Positions 1-9,633 of a stretch of 64,000 nucleotides of DNA are shown one piece after another. The stretch is from Salmonella enterica subsp. houtenae serovar Houten (GTDB taxonomy: Bacteria > Pseudomonadota > Gammaproteobacteria > Enterobacterales > Enterobacteriaceae): positions 1,178,001 through 1,242,000 of the forward strand of contig LS483478.1 in the NCBI GenBank assembly GCA_900478215.1, read 5' to 3'. The notes under the pieces were generated by a model. The model was not told where the DNA came from. It ran no database searches and saw nothing but the letters and a program-made list of their open reading frames with translations. How positions within the stretch are numbered: position 1 is the first letter of the stretch; every line of letters starts with the position of its first letter. Both the position numbers and the translations under genes were made by a program.

Positions 1-2
1 AG

Positions 3-737
3 GCGCTTCAGCCGGGACGGGGCGGCGTCATCGCCGTCCTGCTGGTGGTGGCGTTAATGTGCTGGATTGAGCGCCAGTTCCGTAAGCTGCTGCCGGGGTC
101 GCTGGAGTTAATTCTTAACCCTTTATTGACAACCATTATTACCGGCGCGGTAGCGATTGTCGCGCTGCAACCGCTTGGCGGCTGGATTTCAGATGCTATC
201 GCTCACGGCGCGTCCTGGGCAATCGTAAGCGGCGGTTTTCTGGTGGGCGCGGTGTTAGCCGGAACCTTCCTGCCGTTGGTACTGACCGGATTGCATCAGG
301 GGCTGGTGCCTATTCATGTGGAGCTGGTGCAAGCGCACGGCTATAACGCGTTGTTTCCCATCCTGGCGATGGCGGGCGTTGGTCAGATAGGCGCGGCCAT
401 TGCCGTACTGATGAAAACCCGCAATGCGCGACTCAAAAAGGTGATTAAAGGCGCGCTTCCGGTCGGACTGCTGGGGATTGGCGAGCCGCTGATTTTTGGC
501 GTCACGCTTCCATTGGGTAAGCCATTTATTGGCGCTTGCCTTGGCGGCGCGGTAGGCGGGGCGTTGATCAGTTACTGGAAAGTGGCGACGGTAATTACCT
601 TTGGTATTTCCGGTTTACCACTGGCATTAACAATTGTTGCCGGAAAAGTCCTGTTCTATCTGTTAGGCTATTTAATAGCGGTCATTGCCGGGTTTATTTT
701 TACCTGGCTGCTGGGGTTCAACGATCCAGAGGAGTAA
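3..737 (+). CDS. PTS sugar transporter EIIC domain (MurP/glucose-sucrose type), 3' part
   Basis: The frame is open from the window edge, so the N-terminus (and any EIIB domain) is missing. The visible ~244 residues are mostly hydrophobic membrane helices. They carry the EIIC signature GIGEPLIFGVTLPL, which in this family lies in the sugar-binding and translocation region. The protein would be an inner-membrane permease that phosphorylates its sugar during uptake. The closest type I recognise is the MurP (N-acetylmuramic acid)/sucrose/glucose EIIBC group, but the substrate cannot be read from this fragment. It ends 3 bases before the TTG start of pgpC, so the two are probably co-transcribed. 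Confidence 0.85.
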   Translation, partial: ALQPGRGGVIAVLLVVALMCWIERQFRKLLPGSLELILNPLLTTIITGAVAIVALQPLGGWISDAIAHGASWAIVSGGFLVGAVLAGTFLPLVLTGLHQGLVPIHVELVQAHGYNALFPILAMAGVGQIGAAIAVLMKTRNARLKKVIKGALPVGLLGIGEPLIFGVTLPLGKPFIGACLGGAVGGALISYWKVATVITFGISGLPLALTIVAGKVLFYLLGYLIAVIAGFIFTWLLGFNDPEE

Positions 738-740
738 GGT

Positions 741-1376
741 TTGGTCAGCCACGAGCGTCGTGTCGTCTTTTTTGATTTGGATGGAACGTTACATCAACAG
801 GATATGTTCGGCAGTTTTCTGCGTTATTTGCTGCGCCGTCAACCGTTAAATGCGCTGCTCGTACTGCCGCTGTTGCCCATTATCGGTATCGGTTTACTGG
901 TAAAAGGGCGTGCGGCCCGCTGGCCGATGAGTCTGTTGTTGTGGGGCTGTACTTTTGGCCATAGCGAAACGCGTTTGCAGGCGCATCAGGCGGATTTTGT
1001 CCGTTGGTTTCGCGCTAACGTCACGGCGTTTCCGGTTGTACAGGAGCGTCTGACCACCTATCTATTGAGCTCTGACGCGGATATCTGGCTTATTACCGGT
1101 TCTCCGCAATCATTGGTAGAGCAAGTCTATTTTGATACGCCGTGGCTGCCGCGCGTTAACCTCATCGCCAGCCAGATGGCGCGACGGTATGGCGGCTGGG
1201 TATTGACCGTGCGCTGTCTGGGCCATGAAAAAGTCGCGCAACTGGAACGTAAAATCGGTACGCCGCTGCGTCTTTATAGCGGCTACAGCGACAGCAAACA
1301 GGATAATCCGCTGCTTTATTTTTGCCAGCATCGCTGGCGGGTGACGCCGCACGGCGAGCTGCAGCAGCTCGAATAG
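741..1376 (+). CDS. pgpC: Phosphatidylglycerophosphatase C (HAD family)
   Basis: The 211-residue protein matches E. coli PgpC (YfhB) in length and almost residue for residue. It dephosphorylates phosphatidylglycerol phosphate to phosphatidylglycerol at the inner membrane. The HAD nucleophile motif FFDLDGTLH lies near residue 10, followed by a hydrophobic segment at about 35-55. The conserved motif LITGSP is near residue 117. The start is TTG at 741, preceded by a good Shine-Dalgarno (aggag) that overlaps the stop of the PTS gene, so translation is probably coupled. Confidence 0.93.
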   Translation: MVSHERRVVFFDLDGTLHQQDMFGSFLRYLLRRQPLNALLVLPLLPIIGIGLLVKGRAARWPMSLLLWGCTFGHSETRLQAHQADFVRWFRANVTAFPVVQERLTTYLLSSDADIWLITGSPQSLVEQVYFDTPWLPRVNLIASQMARRYGGWVLTVRCLGHEKVAQLERKIGTPLRLYSGYSDSKQDNPLLYFCQHRWRVTPHGELQQLE

Positions 1377-1396
1377 TGAAAAGCATAGCGTCTGTG

Positions 1397-1402
1397 TATA
1401 AT
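1397..1402 (+). promoter_or_regulatory. Likely -10 element of the tadA promoter
   Basis: A perfect TATAAT lies just before tadA. It overlaps the upstream ATG at 1401, so a transcript started here could not use that ATG. This supports the TTG start at 1434. Confidence 0.5.
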
Positions 1403-1433
1403 GCCGCCCGCTTTCATTACCGGAGTTACCTCT

Positions 1434-1952
1434 TTGTCTGATGTCGAATTAGATCACGAATACTGGATGCGCCACGCGCTGACGCTGGCGAAACGCGCCT
1501 GGGACGAACGTGAGGTCCCGGTTGGCGCGGTATTGGTGCATAACCATCGCGTCATTGGCGAAGGCTGGAATCGGCCCATTGGCCGCCACGATCCTACTGC
1601 GCACGCTGAAATAATGGCGCTGCGTCAGGGCGGTCTGGTATTGCAGAATTACCGGTTACTGGATACCACGCTGTATGTCACGCTGGAACCCTGTGTGATG
1701 TGCGCAGGCGCTATGGTGCATAGCCGCATTGGACGCGTTGTCTTTGGCGCGCGCGATGCAAAAACCGGCGCGGCCGGATCGCTAATGGATGTGCTGCACC
1801 ATCCGGGAATGAACCACCGGGTCGACATTATTGAAGGGGTGCTGCGCGATGAATGTGCGACGCTGCTCAGTGATTTTTTCCGTATGCGTCGTCAGGAAAT
1901 TAAAGTCCTGAAGAAAGCCGCCCGCGCAGAAGGCATGGGGCCTGCCGGATAA
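1434..1952 (+). CDS. tadA: tRNA-specific adenosine deaminase TadA
   Basis: TadA converts A34 to inosine in the anticodon of tRNA-Arg(ACG) and is essential in E. coli. Zinc-deaminase motifs are visible: HAEIMAL (His ligand and catalytic Glu) and PCVMCAGAM (two Cys ligands). I chose the TTG start at 1434 (172 aa) over the upstream ATG at 1401 for two reasons: cggag sits 8-9 nt before the TTG, and the ATG lies inside an apparent -10 box. The last codons and the stop lie in a REP-like sequence, so the C-terminal residues are probably not conserved. Confidence 0.93.
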   Translation: MSDVELDHEYWMRHALTLAKRAWDEREVPVGAVLVHNHRVIGEGWNRPIGRHDPTAHAEIMALRQGGLVLQNYRLLDTTLYVTLEPCVMCAGAMVHSRIGRVVFGARDAKTGAAGSLMDVLHHPGMNHRVDIIEGVLRDECATLLSDFFRMRRQEIKVLKKAARAEGMGPAG

Positions 1953-1976
1953 GACGTTGCACGTCGCCATCCAATA
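1939..1976. repeat. REP-like palindromic repeat overlapping the tadA 3' end
   Basis: The stretch gcctgccggataagac...gtcgccatccaa resembles the enteric REP/BIME consensus (gccggat...atccggc) in diverged form. It contains the tadA stop codon and lies between the convergent tadA and mltF genes. Confidence 0.5.
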
Positions 1977-1987
1977 AGACCACCGCG

Positions 1988-3532
1988 CTATTTTTCTTCT
2001 TTCTTCTGCGGCGTAAACAGTAAAGACGGCGAATGCGTCAGGTGGCCTGATGACTGCGATAAAAACGAAAGGAAGGGGAAGGGCGCTTTATTCAGCTCCT
2101 CCGGGGACACCGCCGGATAATCCTGCGCCAGTTTCATGGCTTCCGCTTCCTGCTTTTCTTTTTCCTGCAAATACCCCACCAAACTTATCTGGTATTTACG
2201 GATATTTTCCACATAAGCATAAGCCTCATGCCCACGCGCGTAACCGTAGGTTAACTTACTGTAATACGGTTTTTGGCTTAATAGCGGCAAACGTTGCTTC
2301 ACATCGGTCCAGCTATCCGGATTGCCTTTGGTTTTTACCGTCAGCGCTCTGGCGTCGAGCATGTGCGCATAACCCATATTGTAGGCGGCTAAAGCAAACC
2401 AGATACGTTCGTCTTCCGGAACGGTTTCGGGAACTTTAGCCATCATATCTTCAAGATAGCGAGCGCCGCCGCTGATGCTTTGCTCCGCATCGGTACGATC
2501 GGTTAGCCCCAGACTTTGGGCAGTATTTTTAGTCAGCATCATCAGGCCGCGCACGCCGGTTGGCGAGGTCGCCAGTGGGTCCCAGTGCGATTCCTGATAA
2601 GAGATCGCCGCCAGCAGACGCCAGTCTATCTCTTTGGCATATTTTTTAAATAACGGCTCCAGCTCCGGCAGGACATTATCCACCGCTCGCAGGAAAGAGC
2701 GGGTGTCAACGTAGTCGAAATCATCGCCATGCCCCAGATATTTCTCTTCGATCCGCGCCAGAGAGCCATCTTCATTGATCGAATTGAAAAAATCGAGCAG
2801 CGCAGCGGAGAGCGTATTATCGTCGTCCAGTCGGCTAAACCAGGTCACGGGCTGTTCATCCGTGACATCCAGCGCCACGGCCAGTTCGGGATGAACGCGC
2901 TGAAACAGACTGATCGCCACCGAATCGGCGATGGTGTAATCCAGTTTGCCGCTGATAACCTCTTCCAGCAGCGTCGTCGAGCCTTTTTTATCATCCACCT
3001 TCCAGCTCAGGTCGGGAAACGTTGTCTCTTTTAAACGCTGTAAGTCATTGACCACGACGTGCCCCGGCGCAATGGTAAGCTGATTCTCGTTAACGGACGC
3101 CAGCGAACGTGGGCGATATTGTCCTACCCGATAGACAAGCTGTTGCGAAACCGAGTAATACATGGGACCAGGCTGATAGTTTTTAACGCGCGCGCTGTCG
3201 TAGACCAGCCCTGCCGCGAGCAGGTCGGCATTGCCGTTATCCAGATCGTCAAACAACTGGCTGATATTCTGGCGTACCGTCACTATCAGCTTTACGCCGA
3301 GATAGTTGGCGAACTGCTGCGCCAGCTCATAGTCCAGGCCATATTTTTTACCGTTGATAACGGAATAGGTTAATGGCGAGTCGATCGTACTGACGCGCAG
3401 TACCCCCCGGGCTTGAATCGCGGCGACATGGTTTTCGGTTTTACCTAACCAGGGGATAGAGGGCCAAAGGGCTGCTGCCAGCAGCAGCGTCAATATGCCG
3501 ATGAACAGATAATTAATCTTTAATTTTTTCAA
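1988..3532 (-). CDS. mltF: Membrane-bound lytic transglycosylase F
   Basis: The 514-residue protein (E. coli MltF is 518) cleaves peptidoglycan glycan strands to give 1,6-anhydro-muropeptides. It has an N-terminal signal/anchor (about residues 7-27). A periplasmic SBP_bac_3-like domain (about 45-265) is followed by a C-terminal SLT domain with the catalytic Glu in AAISYQESHW and the downstream motif GVRGLMMLT. The family is tethered to the outer membrane. It is transcribed divergently from purL and convergently with tadA. Confidence 0.95.
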   Translation of the reverse strand: MKKLKINYLFIGILTLLLAAALWPSIPWLGKTENHVAAIQARGVLRVSTIDSPLTYSVINGKKYGLDYELAQQFANYLGVKLIVTVRQNISQLFDDLDNGNADLLAAGLVYDSARVKNYQPGPMYYSVSQQLVYRVGQYRPRSLASVNENQLTIAPGHVVVNDLQRLKETTFPDLSWKVDDKKGSTTLLEEVISGKLDYTIADSVAISLFQRVHPELAVALDVTDEQPVTWFSRLDDDNTLSAALLDFFNSINEDGSLARIEEKYLGHGDDFDYVDTRSFLRAVDNVLPELEPLFKKYAKEIDWRLLAAISYQESHWDPLATSPTGVRGLMMLTKNTAQSLGLTDRTDAEQSISGGARYLEDMMAKVPETVPEDERIWFALAAYNMGYAHMLDARALTVKTKGNPDSWTDVKQRLPLLSQKPYYSKLTYGYARGHEAYAYVENIRKYQISLVGYLQEKEKQEAEAMKLAQDYPAVSPEELNKAPFPFLSFLSQSSGHLTHSPSLLFTPQKKEEK

Positions 3533-3697
3533 TTAGTTAATTCTCTGGATCGTGCGTTGCCTCGGGCTGAAGAAGATGTTTTGCTGCAATAGATAAGTCA
3601 TCAATGAGCGGCATTTTGCGTAACAATGCGCCAGTTGGCAACTTATTCGCAACGATAGCCGCACCGTATGACAAGAAAAAGCGGTGATTTTATTTCT

Positions 3698-3713
3698 ACG
3701 CAAACGGTTTCGT
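3698..3713. promoter_or_regulatory. PurR operator of purL
   Basis: ACGCAAACGGTTTCGT differs from the palindromic PurR consensus ACGCAAACGTTTGCGT at only two positions. It lies 18 bp upstream of a TATAAT at 3731-3736, so it overlaps the -35 region and would block the purL promoter when purines are abundant. Confidence 0.85.
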
Positions 3714-3730
3714 CGGCGCGTCAGATTCTT

Positions 3731-3736
3731 TATAAT
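3731..3736 (+). promoter_or_regulatory. -10 element of the purL promoter
   Basis: A perfect TATAAT sits 52 bp before the purL ATG. Its expected -35 position falls inside the PurR box, as is usual for PurR-repressed promoters. Confidence 0.65.
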
Positions 3737-3787
3737 GACGACCGTTTCCCCCCTTGCGCACACCGAAGCTTAGAAGACGAGAGATTT

Positions 3788-6700
3788 ATGATGGAAATTC
3801 TGCGTGGTTCGCCTGCACTGTCTGCATTCCGTATCAATAAACTGCTGGCGCGCTTTCAGGCTGCCAACCTCCAGGTCCACAATATATACGCTGAGTATGT
3901 CCATTTTGCTGACCTGAACGCCCCGTTAAATGATCGCGAGCAGGCGCAGCTTACCCGTCTGCTGCAATACGGCCCGGCGCTTAGCAGTCATACGCCGGCG
4001 GGTAAACTCCTGTTGGTTACGCCGCGTCCTGGCACCATCTCCCCCTGGTCTTCGAAAGCAACGGATATCGCTCACAACTGCGGCTTGCAACAGGTTGACC
4101 GTCTGGAGCGCGGCGTAGCGTACTATATCGAGGCTTCGACGTTGACGGCGGAACAATGGCGACAAGTTGCCGCAGAGCTGCACGACCGCATGATGGAGAC
4201 GGTGTTCTCTTCTTTAACCGATGCGGAAACATTGTTTATCCACCATCAGCCTGCGCCGGTTTCCAGTGTCGATCTGCTGGGAGAAGGCCGCCAGGCGTTG
4301 ATTGACGCCAACTTGCGTCTCGGTCTGGCGCTGGCGGAAGATGAAATCGACTATTTGCAGGAGGCATTTACCAAACTGGGGCGCAACCCGAACGATATCG
4401 AACTGTACATGTTCGCCCAGGCGAACTCCGAGCATTGCCGCCACAAGATTTTTAACGCCGACTGGATTATCGACGGTAAACCGCAGCCGAAATCGCTGTT
4501 TAAAATGATTAAAAACACCTTCGAAACCACGCCGGACTATGTACTATCTGCCTATAAAGACAATGCTGCGGTGATGGAGGGATCTGTGGTGGGGCGCTAT
4601 TTCGCCGACCATAATACTGGCCGTTACGATTTTCATCAGGAGCCCGCGCACATTCTGATGAAGGTCGAAACGCATAACCACCCAACCGCCATCTCTCCGT
4701 GGCCGGGGGCGGCGACCGGTTCCGGCGGCGAAATTCGTGATGAAGGCGCCACCGGGCGCGGTGCGAAACCAAAAGCCGGTCTGGTGGGGTTTTCAGTCTC
4801 TAACCTGCGTATTCCGGGCTTCGAACAGCCGTGGGAAGAGGATTTTGGCAAGCCGGAACGTATTGTCACCGCGCTGGATATCATGACCGAAGGTCCGCTG
4901 GGCGGCGCGGCGTTTAACAACGAATTTGGTCGCCCGGCATTGACCGGCTACTTCCGTACTTATGAAGAGAAAGTGAACAGCCACAACGGCGAAGAGCTGC
5001 GTGGTTATCACAAGCCTATCATGCTGGCGGGCGGGATCGGTAATATCCGTGCCGATCACGTGCAGAAAGGCGAGATCGTCGTAGGCGCAAAGCTGATCGT
5101 CCTCGGCGGCCCGGCGATGAATATCGGCCTCGGCGGCGGTGCGGCATCGTCAATGGCTTCCGGCCAGTCTGATGCGGATCTCGATTTTGCTTCCGTCCAG
5201 CGCGATAACCCGGAAATGGAACGCCGTTGCCAGGAGGTGATCGACCGCTGCTGGCAGTTGGGCGACGCCAACCCAATCCTGTTTATCCATGATGTGGGCG
5301 CGGGCGGTCTCTCCAATGCGATGCCGGAGCTGGTTAGCGACGGCGGGCGCGGCGGGAAGTTCGAACTGCGCGACATTCTTAGCGACGAGCCGGGCATGAG
5401 CCCGCTGGAAATCTGGTGTAACGAATCCCAGGAGCGCTACGTACTGGCGGTAGCGGCTGACCAGTTGCCGCTGTTCGATGAACTGTGTAAGCGCGAACGC
5501 GCGCCGTATGCGGTCATTGGCGACGCTACCGAAGAACAGCATCTCTCGTTGCATGATAACCATTTCGACAATCAGCCGATCGACCTGCCGTTGGATGTCC
5601 TGCTGGGTAAAACGCCGAAAATGACCCGCGATGCGCAAACATTGAAGGCGAAAGGCGATGCGCTGAACCGCGCGGATATCACGATTGCTGACGCGGTAAA
5701 TCGTGTTCTGCATCTGCCGACCGTGGCGGAAAAAACCTTCCTTGTCACGATTGGCGACCGTACCGTCACCGGTATGGTGGCGCGTGACCAAATGGTTGGC
5801 CCGTGGCAAATCCCGGTGGCTAACTGTGCGGTCACTACCGCCAGCCTCGACAGCTACTACGGCGAAGCGATGTCGATTGGCGAGCGCGCGCCGGTGGCGC
5901 TGCTGGACTTTGCCGCCTCCGCCCGTCTGGCCGTCGGTGAAGCGTTGACCAACATTGCCGCGACGCAGATTGGCGATATCAAGCGCATCAAACTTTCCGC
6001 TAACTGGATGGCGGCAGCCGGTCATCCTGGCGAAGATGCCGGTTTATATGACGCGGTTAAAGCGGTGGGAGAGGAACTCTGTCCGCAGCTTGGCCTGACT
6101 ATTCCGGTGGGCAAAGATTCGATGTCGATGAAAACCCGCTGGCAGGAAGGCAACGAACAGCGCGAAATGACCTCGCCGCTGTCGCTGGTGATTTCCGCGT
6201 TTGCCCGCGTGGAAGACGTGCGTCATACCATTACGCCCCAGCTTTCGACGGAAGATAACGCCCTGCTGCTGATCGATCTTGGCAAGGGGCATAACGCGCT
6301 GGGCGCAACGGCATTGGCGCAGGTCTATCGTCAGCTTGGCGATAAACCCGCGGACGTGCGTGACGTCGCGCAACTGAAAGGCTTCTATGACGCCATGCAG
6401 GCGCTGGTCGCTGCGCGTAAATTACTGGCCTGGCATGACCGTTCCGACGGCGGTCTGCTGGTGACGCTGGCTGAGATGGCCTTTGCCGGCCACTGCGGCG
6501 TGCAGATCGATATCGCCGCGTTGGGCGATGACCATCTGGCCGCGTTGTTCAACGAGGAGCTGGGCGGCGTGATTCAGGTACGCGTTGAAGACAGAGACGC
6601 GGTCGAAGCGCTGTTGGCGCAGTACGGTCTTGCTGATTGCGTCCACTACCTTGGTCAGGCCGTGGCTGGCGATCGCTTTGTGATTACCGCTAATGATCAG

Positions 6701-7675
6701 ACGGTATACAGCGAAAGCCGCACTACGCTGCGTGTCTGGTGGGCGGAAACCACCTGGCAGATGCAGCGTCTGCGCGACAATCCGCAATGTGCCGACCAGG
6801 AGCACGAGGCGAAAGCGAATGATGCCGATCCGGGCCTCAACGTGAAGCTGTCGTTTGATATTAATGAAGATATCGCCGCGCCGTACATTGCGACCGGCGC
6901 ACGACCGAAAGTCGCCGTACTGCGCGAGCAGGGGGTGAACTCTCACGTAGAGATGGCGGCGGCGTTCCACCGTGCGGGTTTTGACGCTATTGACGTCCAT
7001 ATGAGCGACCTGCTGGGCGGTCGTATCGGCCTGGGTAATTTCCAGGCGCTGGTGGCTTGCGGCGGTTTTTCCTACGGCGACGTGCTGGGAGCGGGCGAAG
7101 GCTGGGCGAAATCCATTCTCTTTAACCATCGGGTGCGCGACGAATTCGAAACCTTCTTCCATCGTCCGCAGACGCTGGCGCTTGGGGTGTGCAACGGTTG
7201 CCAGATGATGTCGAATCTGCGCGAGCTGATCCCGGGCAGCGAACTGTGGCCGCGTTTTGTACGTAACCATTCTGACCGTTTTGAAGCCCGCTTCAGTCTG
7301 GTGGAAGTGACGCAAAGCCCATCGCTGCTGCTGCAAGGAATGGCAGGCTCACAGATGCCGATTGCGGTTTCCCATGGGGAAGGGCGCGTTGAGGTGCGTG
7401 ACGATGCGCATCTTGCAGCGCTTGAGAGCAAAGGCCTGGTCGCCCTGCGCTACGTAGACAATTTCGGTCACGTGACCGAACGTTACCCGGCTAACCCGAA
7501 CGGTTCGCCGAACGGCATCACGGCGGTGACGACCGAAAACGGTCGGGTGACGATTATGATGCCGCATCCGGAGCGTGTCTTCCGTACCGTCGCCAACTCC
7601 TGGCACCCGGAAAATTGGGGCGAGGATAGTCCGTGGATGCGTATCTTCCGTAATGCGCGTAAGCAGTTAGGGTAG
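3788..7675 (+). CDS. purL: Phosphoribosylformylglycinamidine synthase
   Basis: PurL makes FGAM from FGAR, glutamine and ATP, the fourth step of purine synthesis. From the ATG at 3788 ([12 protein letters not shown]) it is 1295 aa, the same as E. coli. An in-frame start 120 bp upstream would run through the promoter and PurR box, so it is rejected. Visible parts are the N-terminal PurS-like domain, two AIRS-type synthetase halves ([17 protein letters not shown] in the first), and a C-terminal class I glutaminase domain. The glutaminase has its nucleophile Cys in [13 protein letters not shown] and the His/Glu dyad in MMPHPER. Confidence 0.97.
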
Positions 7676-7706
7676 TTTCAGGCGTCGCCGTCCAGTATTT
7701 TGGTGG

Positions 7707-7724
7707 TGTCGCGAAACCCCGACA
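7707..7724. promoter_or_regulatory. GlrR binding site 1 upstream of glmY
   Basis: A perfect match to the known GlrR motif TGTC-N10-GACA. It is the most distal of three such sites, at the distance expected for a sigma-54 enhancer. Confidence 0.85.
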
Positions 7725-7739
7725 TCGCCATAAATGCGG

Positions 7740-7757
7740 TGTCGCTAAAAGGTGACA
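7740..7757. promoter_or_regulatory. GlrR binding site 2 upstream of glmY
   Basis: A second perfect TGTC-N10-GACA. Its centre is 33 bp from site 1, about three helical turns, so both lie on the same DNA face. Confidence 0.85.
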
Positions 7758-7802
7758 CTTAACTCATTGTTTTTCTATTAATATTAAGATGGTGGCGTTT
7801 GG

Positions 7803-7820
7803 TGTCGCCTCCTGGTGACA
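7803..7820. promoter_or_regulatory. GlrR binding site 3 upstream of glmY
   Basis: A third perfect TGTC-N10-GACA, 63 bp from site 2. The AT-rich stretch between here and the promoter could bind IHF, which is known to assist GlrR at glmY in enterics. Confidence 0.85.
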
Positions 7821-7908
7821 GCTTGCTTAAATTTTGCCCGTTGTCGACAGGGTGAGGTTAAGTTATAAAATACATTAAAATCATCAGGTTAATGAATGGT
7901 TTTGCAAC

Positions 7909-7923
7909 TTGGCACAATTGCTG
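7909..7923 (+). promoter_or_regulatory. Sigma-54 promoter of glmY with overlapping sigma-70 elements
   Basis: TTGGCAC-N-ATTGCTG fits the -24/-12 sigma-54 consensus (TGGCAC-N5-TTGC). A sigma-70-like promoter overlaps it: TTGCAA at 7902-7907 and CATAAT at 7924-7929, spaced 16 bp. This matches the dual promoter described for E. coli glmY. Which one is used here cannot be read from sequence. Confidence 0.8.
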
Positions 7924-7936
7924 CATAATAGTAACC

Positions 7937-8122
7937 AGTGGCTCATTCACCTTCTTATGTCAGCCCCTTAGGGACGCGCTACATAAACTTCGAATGACGC
8001 ACAACAAGGTGCCTGCCGTCCAACTTCTGATAATAGCGTAGCTTTATCAACCTCCGGGCGAAACGTCGAGTTAGGCACCGCCTTATTCCACAACAAAGCC
8101 GGGTTTAGCCCGGCTTTGTTGT
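7937..8122 (+). ncRNA. glmY: Small RNA GlmY
   Basis: The sequence from AGTGGCTCATTCACC to the terminator closely matches E. coli GlmY (about 184 nt) and has the same place between purL and glrK. GlmY mimics GlmZ and titrates the adaptor RapZ. This protects GlmZ from RNase E and so activates glmS translation when glucosamine-6-phosphate is low. A strong terminator hairpin (caaagccgggtttagcccgg region) closes the gene at about 8092-8122. Control by GlrR, encoded just downstream, is supported by the three upstream sites. Confidence 0.93.
8092..8122 (+). terminator. Terminator of glmY
   Basis: The stem is AACAAAGCCGGG / CCCGGCTTTGTT with a short TTTA loop. It ends GlmY. Read-through presumably feeds glrK, whose GTG start follows about 47 nt later. 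Confidence 0.85.
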
Positions 8123-8168
8123 ATCTGGCGCTCCCCTCGGTTAGCATCTTTTTTATTCTTCTTTATAT

Positions 8169-9611
8169 GTGAGCGACACGTTGAAGCGCTGGTCTGTTTT
8201 CCCCCGTTCTTTACGACAACTGGTCATGCTGGCCTTTTTGCTGATCCTGCTGCCGTTGCTGGTTTTGGCCTGGCAGGCGTGGCAAAGTCTTAACGCGTTA
8301 AGCGATCAGGCTGCGGTGACTAACCGCAGCACGCTTATTGACGCCCGGCGCAGCGAGGCGATGATCAACGTCGCGCTGGAGATGGAGCGAAGCTACCGAC
8401 AGTATTGCGTGCTTGACGATCCGACGCTGGCAAAAGTGTATCAAAGCCAGCGTAGGCGCTATAGCGATATGCTGGACGCCCATGCCGGCGTCTTGCCGGA
8501 TGATAAGTTGTATCAGGCGTTACGCCAGGATTTAAACGCGCTGGCGCAATTGCAGTGTAAAGATAGCGGCCCGGAAGCGGCGGCGGCCGCGCGTCTGGAG
8601 GCCTTTGCCAACGCCAATACGGAAATGGTGCAGGCGACGCGTACTGTCGTTTACTCGCGCGGGCAGCAGTTACAACAAGAAATCGCCGAGCGCGGACAAT
8701 TTTTCGGCTGGCAGGCGCTGGTGCTATTTCTGGTGAGTCTGGCGATGGTGCTACTTTTCACCCGCATGATTATCGGGCCGGTGAAAGGAATTGAACGGAT
8801 GATTAATCGCCTGGGCGAAGGCCGTTCGTTGGGGAATACCGTCACCTTTACCGGTCCGCGTGAGTTACGATCGGTGGGGCAGCGCATTATCTGGCTGAGT
8901 GAGCGCCTGGCGTGGCTGGAATCCCAGCGGCATCAGTTTCTACGTCACCTGTCTCATGAGCTGAAAACCCCGCTGGCCAGTATGCGCGAGGGGACAGAGC
9001 TGCTGGCCGATCAGGTGGCTGGACCATTGACGCCGGAGCAAAAAGAGGTAGTCGATATTCTGGATGGCAGCAGTCGTAATTTACAAAAATTGATCGAGCA
9101 ATTGCTTGATTACAACCGGAAACTGGTGGACAGTGCCACAGAGCTGGAAGCGGTTGATATCGCGCCGCTTGTGGATATGGTGGTTTCCGCCCACAGTTTA
9201 CCTGCCCGCGCTAAAATGATGCATACCGATGTCGACCTGGAGGCCGAACGCTGCATGGCAGAGCCAATGTTGCTGATGAGCGTGCTGGATAATCTCTATT
9301 CCAACGCGGTGCACTATGGCGCTGAATCCGGTAACATTTGTATCCGTAGTCGCTCTCAGGGTTCCACGGTTTATATCGATGTGGTTAATAGCGGCGAGCC
9401 GATTCCGCAAACGGAAAGAGAAATGATTTTTGAGCCTTTTTTCCAGGGAAGCCATCAGCGAAAAGGGGCGGTAAAAGGCAGTGGGTTAGGGCTGAGTATC
9501 GCCAGAGACTGTATTCGTCGAATGCAGGGAGAGATCCGGCTGGTGGATGACAATGCGCAAGAAGTCTGTTTTCGTATCTCGCTGCCGCTGCCTGCATCTG
9601 ACAAACACTAA
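8169..9611 (+). CDS. glrK: Sensor histidine kinase GlrK (QseE)
   Basis: This 480-residue inner-membrane kinase phosphorylates GlrR. Two membrane helices (about 19-38 and 177-196) flank a periplasmic domain. A HAMP-like linker follows, then the H-box RHLSHELKTPLAS with the phospho-acceptor His near residue 263. The catalytic domain has an N-box (DNLYSNAVHY) and G-boxes (GSGLGLSIARD). The start is GTG at 8169. Together with QseG and GlrR it reports cell-envelope stress and drives glmY. Confidence 0.94.
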   Translation: MSDTLKRWSVFPRSLRQLVMLAFLLILLPLLVLAWQAWQSLNALSDQAAVTNRSTLIDARRSEAMINVALEMERSYRQYCVLDDPTLAKVYQSQRRRYSDMLDAHAGVLPDDKLYQALRQDLNALAQLQCKDSGPEAAAAARLEAFANANTEMVQATRTVVYSRGQQLQQEIAERGQFFGWQALVLFLVSLAMVLLFTRMIIGPVKGIERMINRLGEGRSLGNTVTFTGPRELRSVGQRIIWLSERLAWLESQRHQFLRHLSHELKTPLASMREGTELLADQVAGPLTPEQKEVVDILDGSSRNLQKLIEQLLDYNRKLVDSATELEAVDIAPLVDMVVSAHSLPARAKMMHTDVDLEAERCMAEPMLLMSVLDNLYSNAVHYGAESGNICIRSRSQGSTVYIDVVNSGEPIPQTEREMIFEPFFQGSHQRKGAVKGSGLGLSIARDCIRRMQGEIRLVDDNAQEVCFRISLPLPASDKH

Positions 9612-9633
9612 TATGAATTTAAGCCTGGTGAGT

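Noticed and set aside
5150..6025. Long open frame on the - strand inside purL (291 codons), and a similar one at 6422-7336
   Set aside because: Both are shadows of the conserved purL frame in GC-rich DNA, with no Shine-Dalgarno, promoter or recognisable motif.
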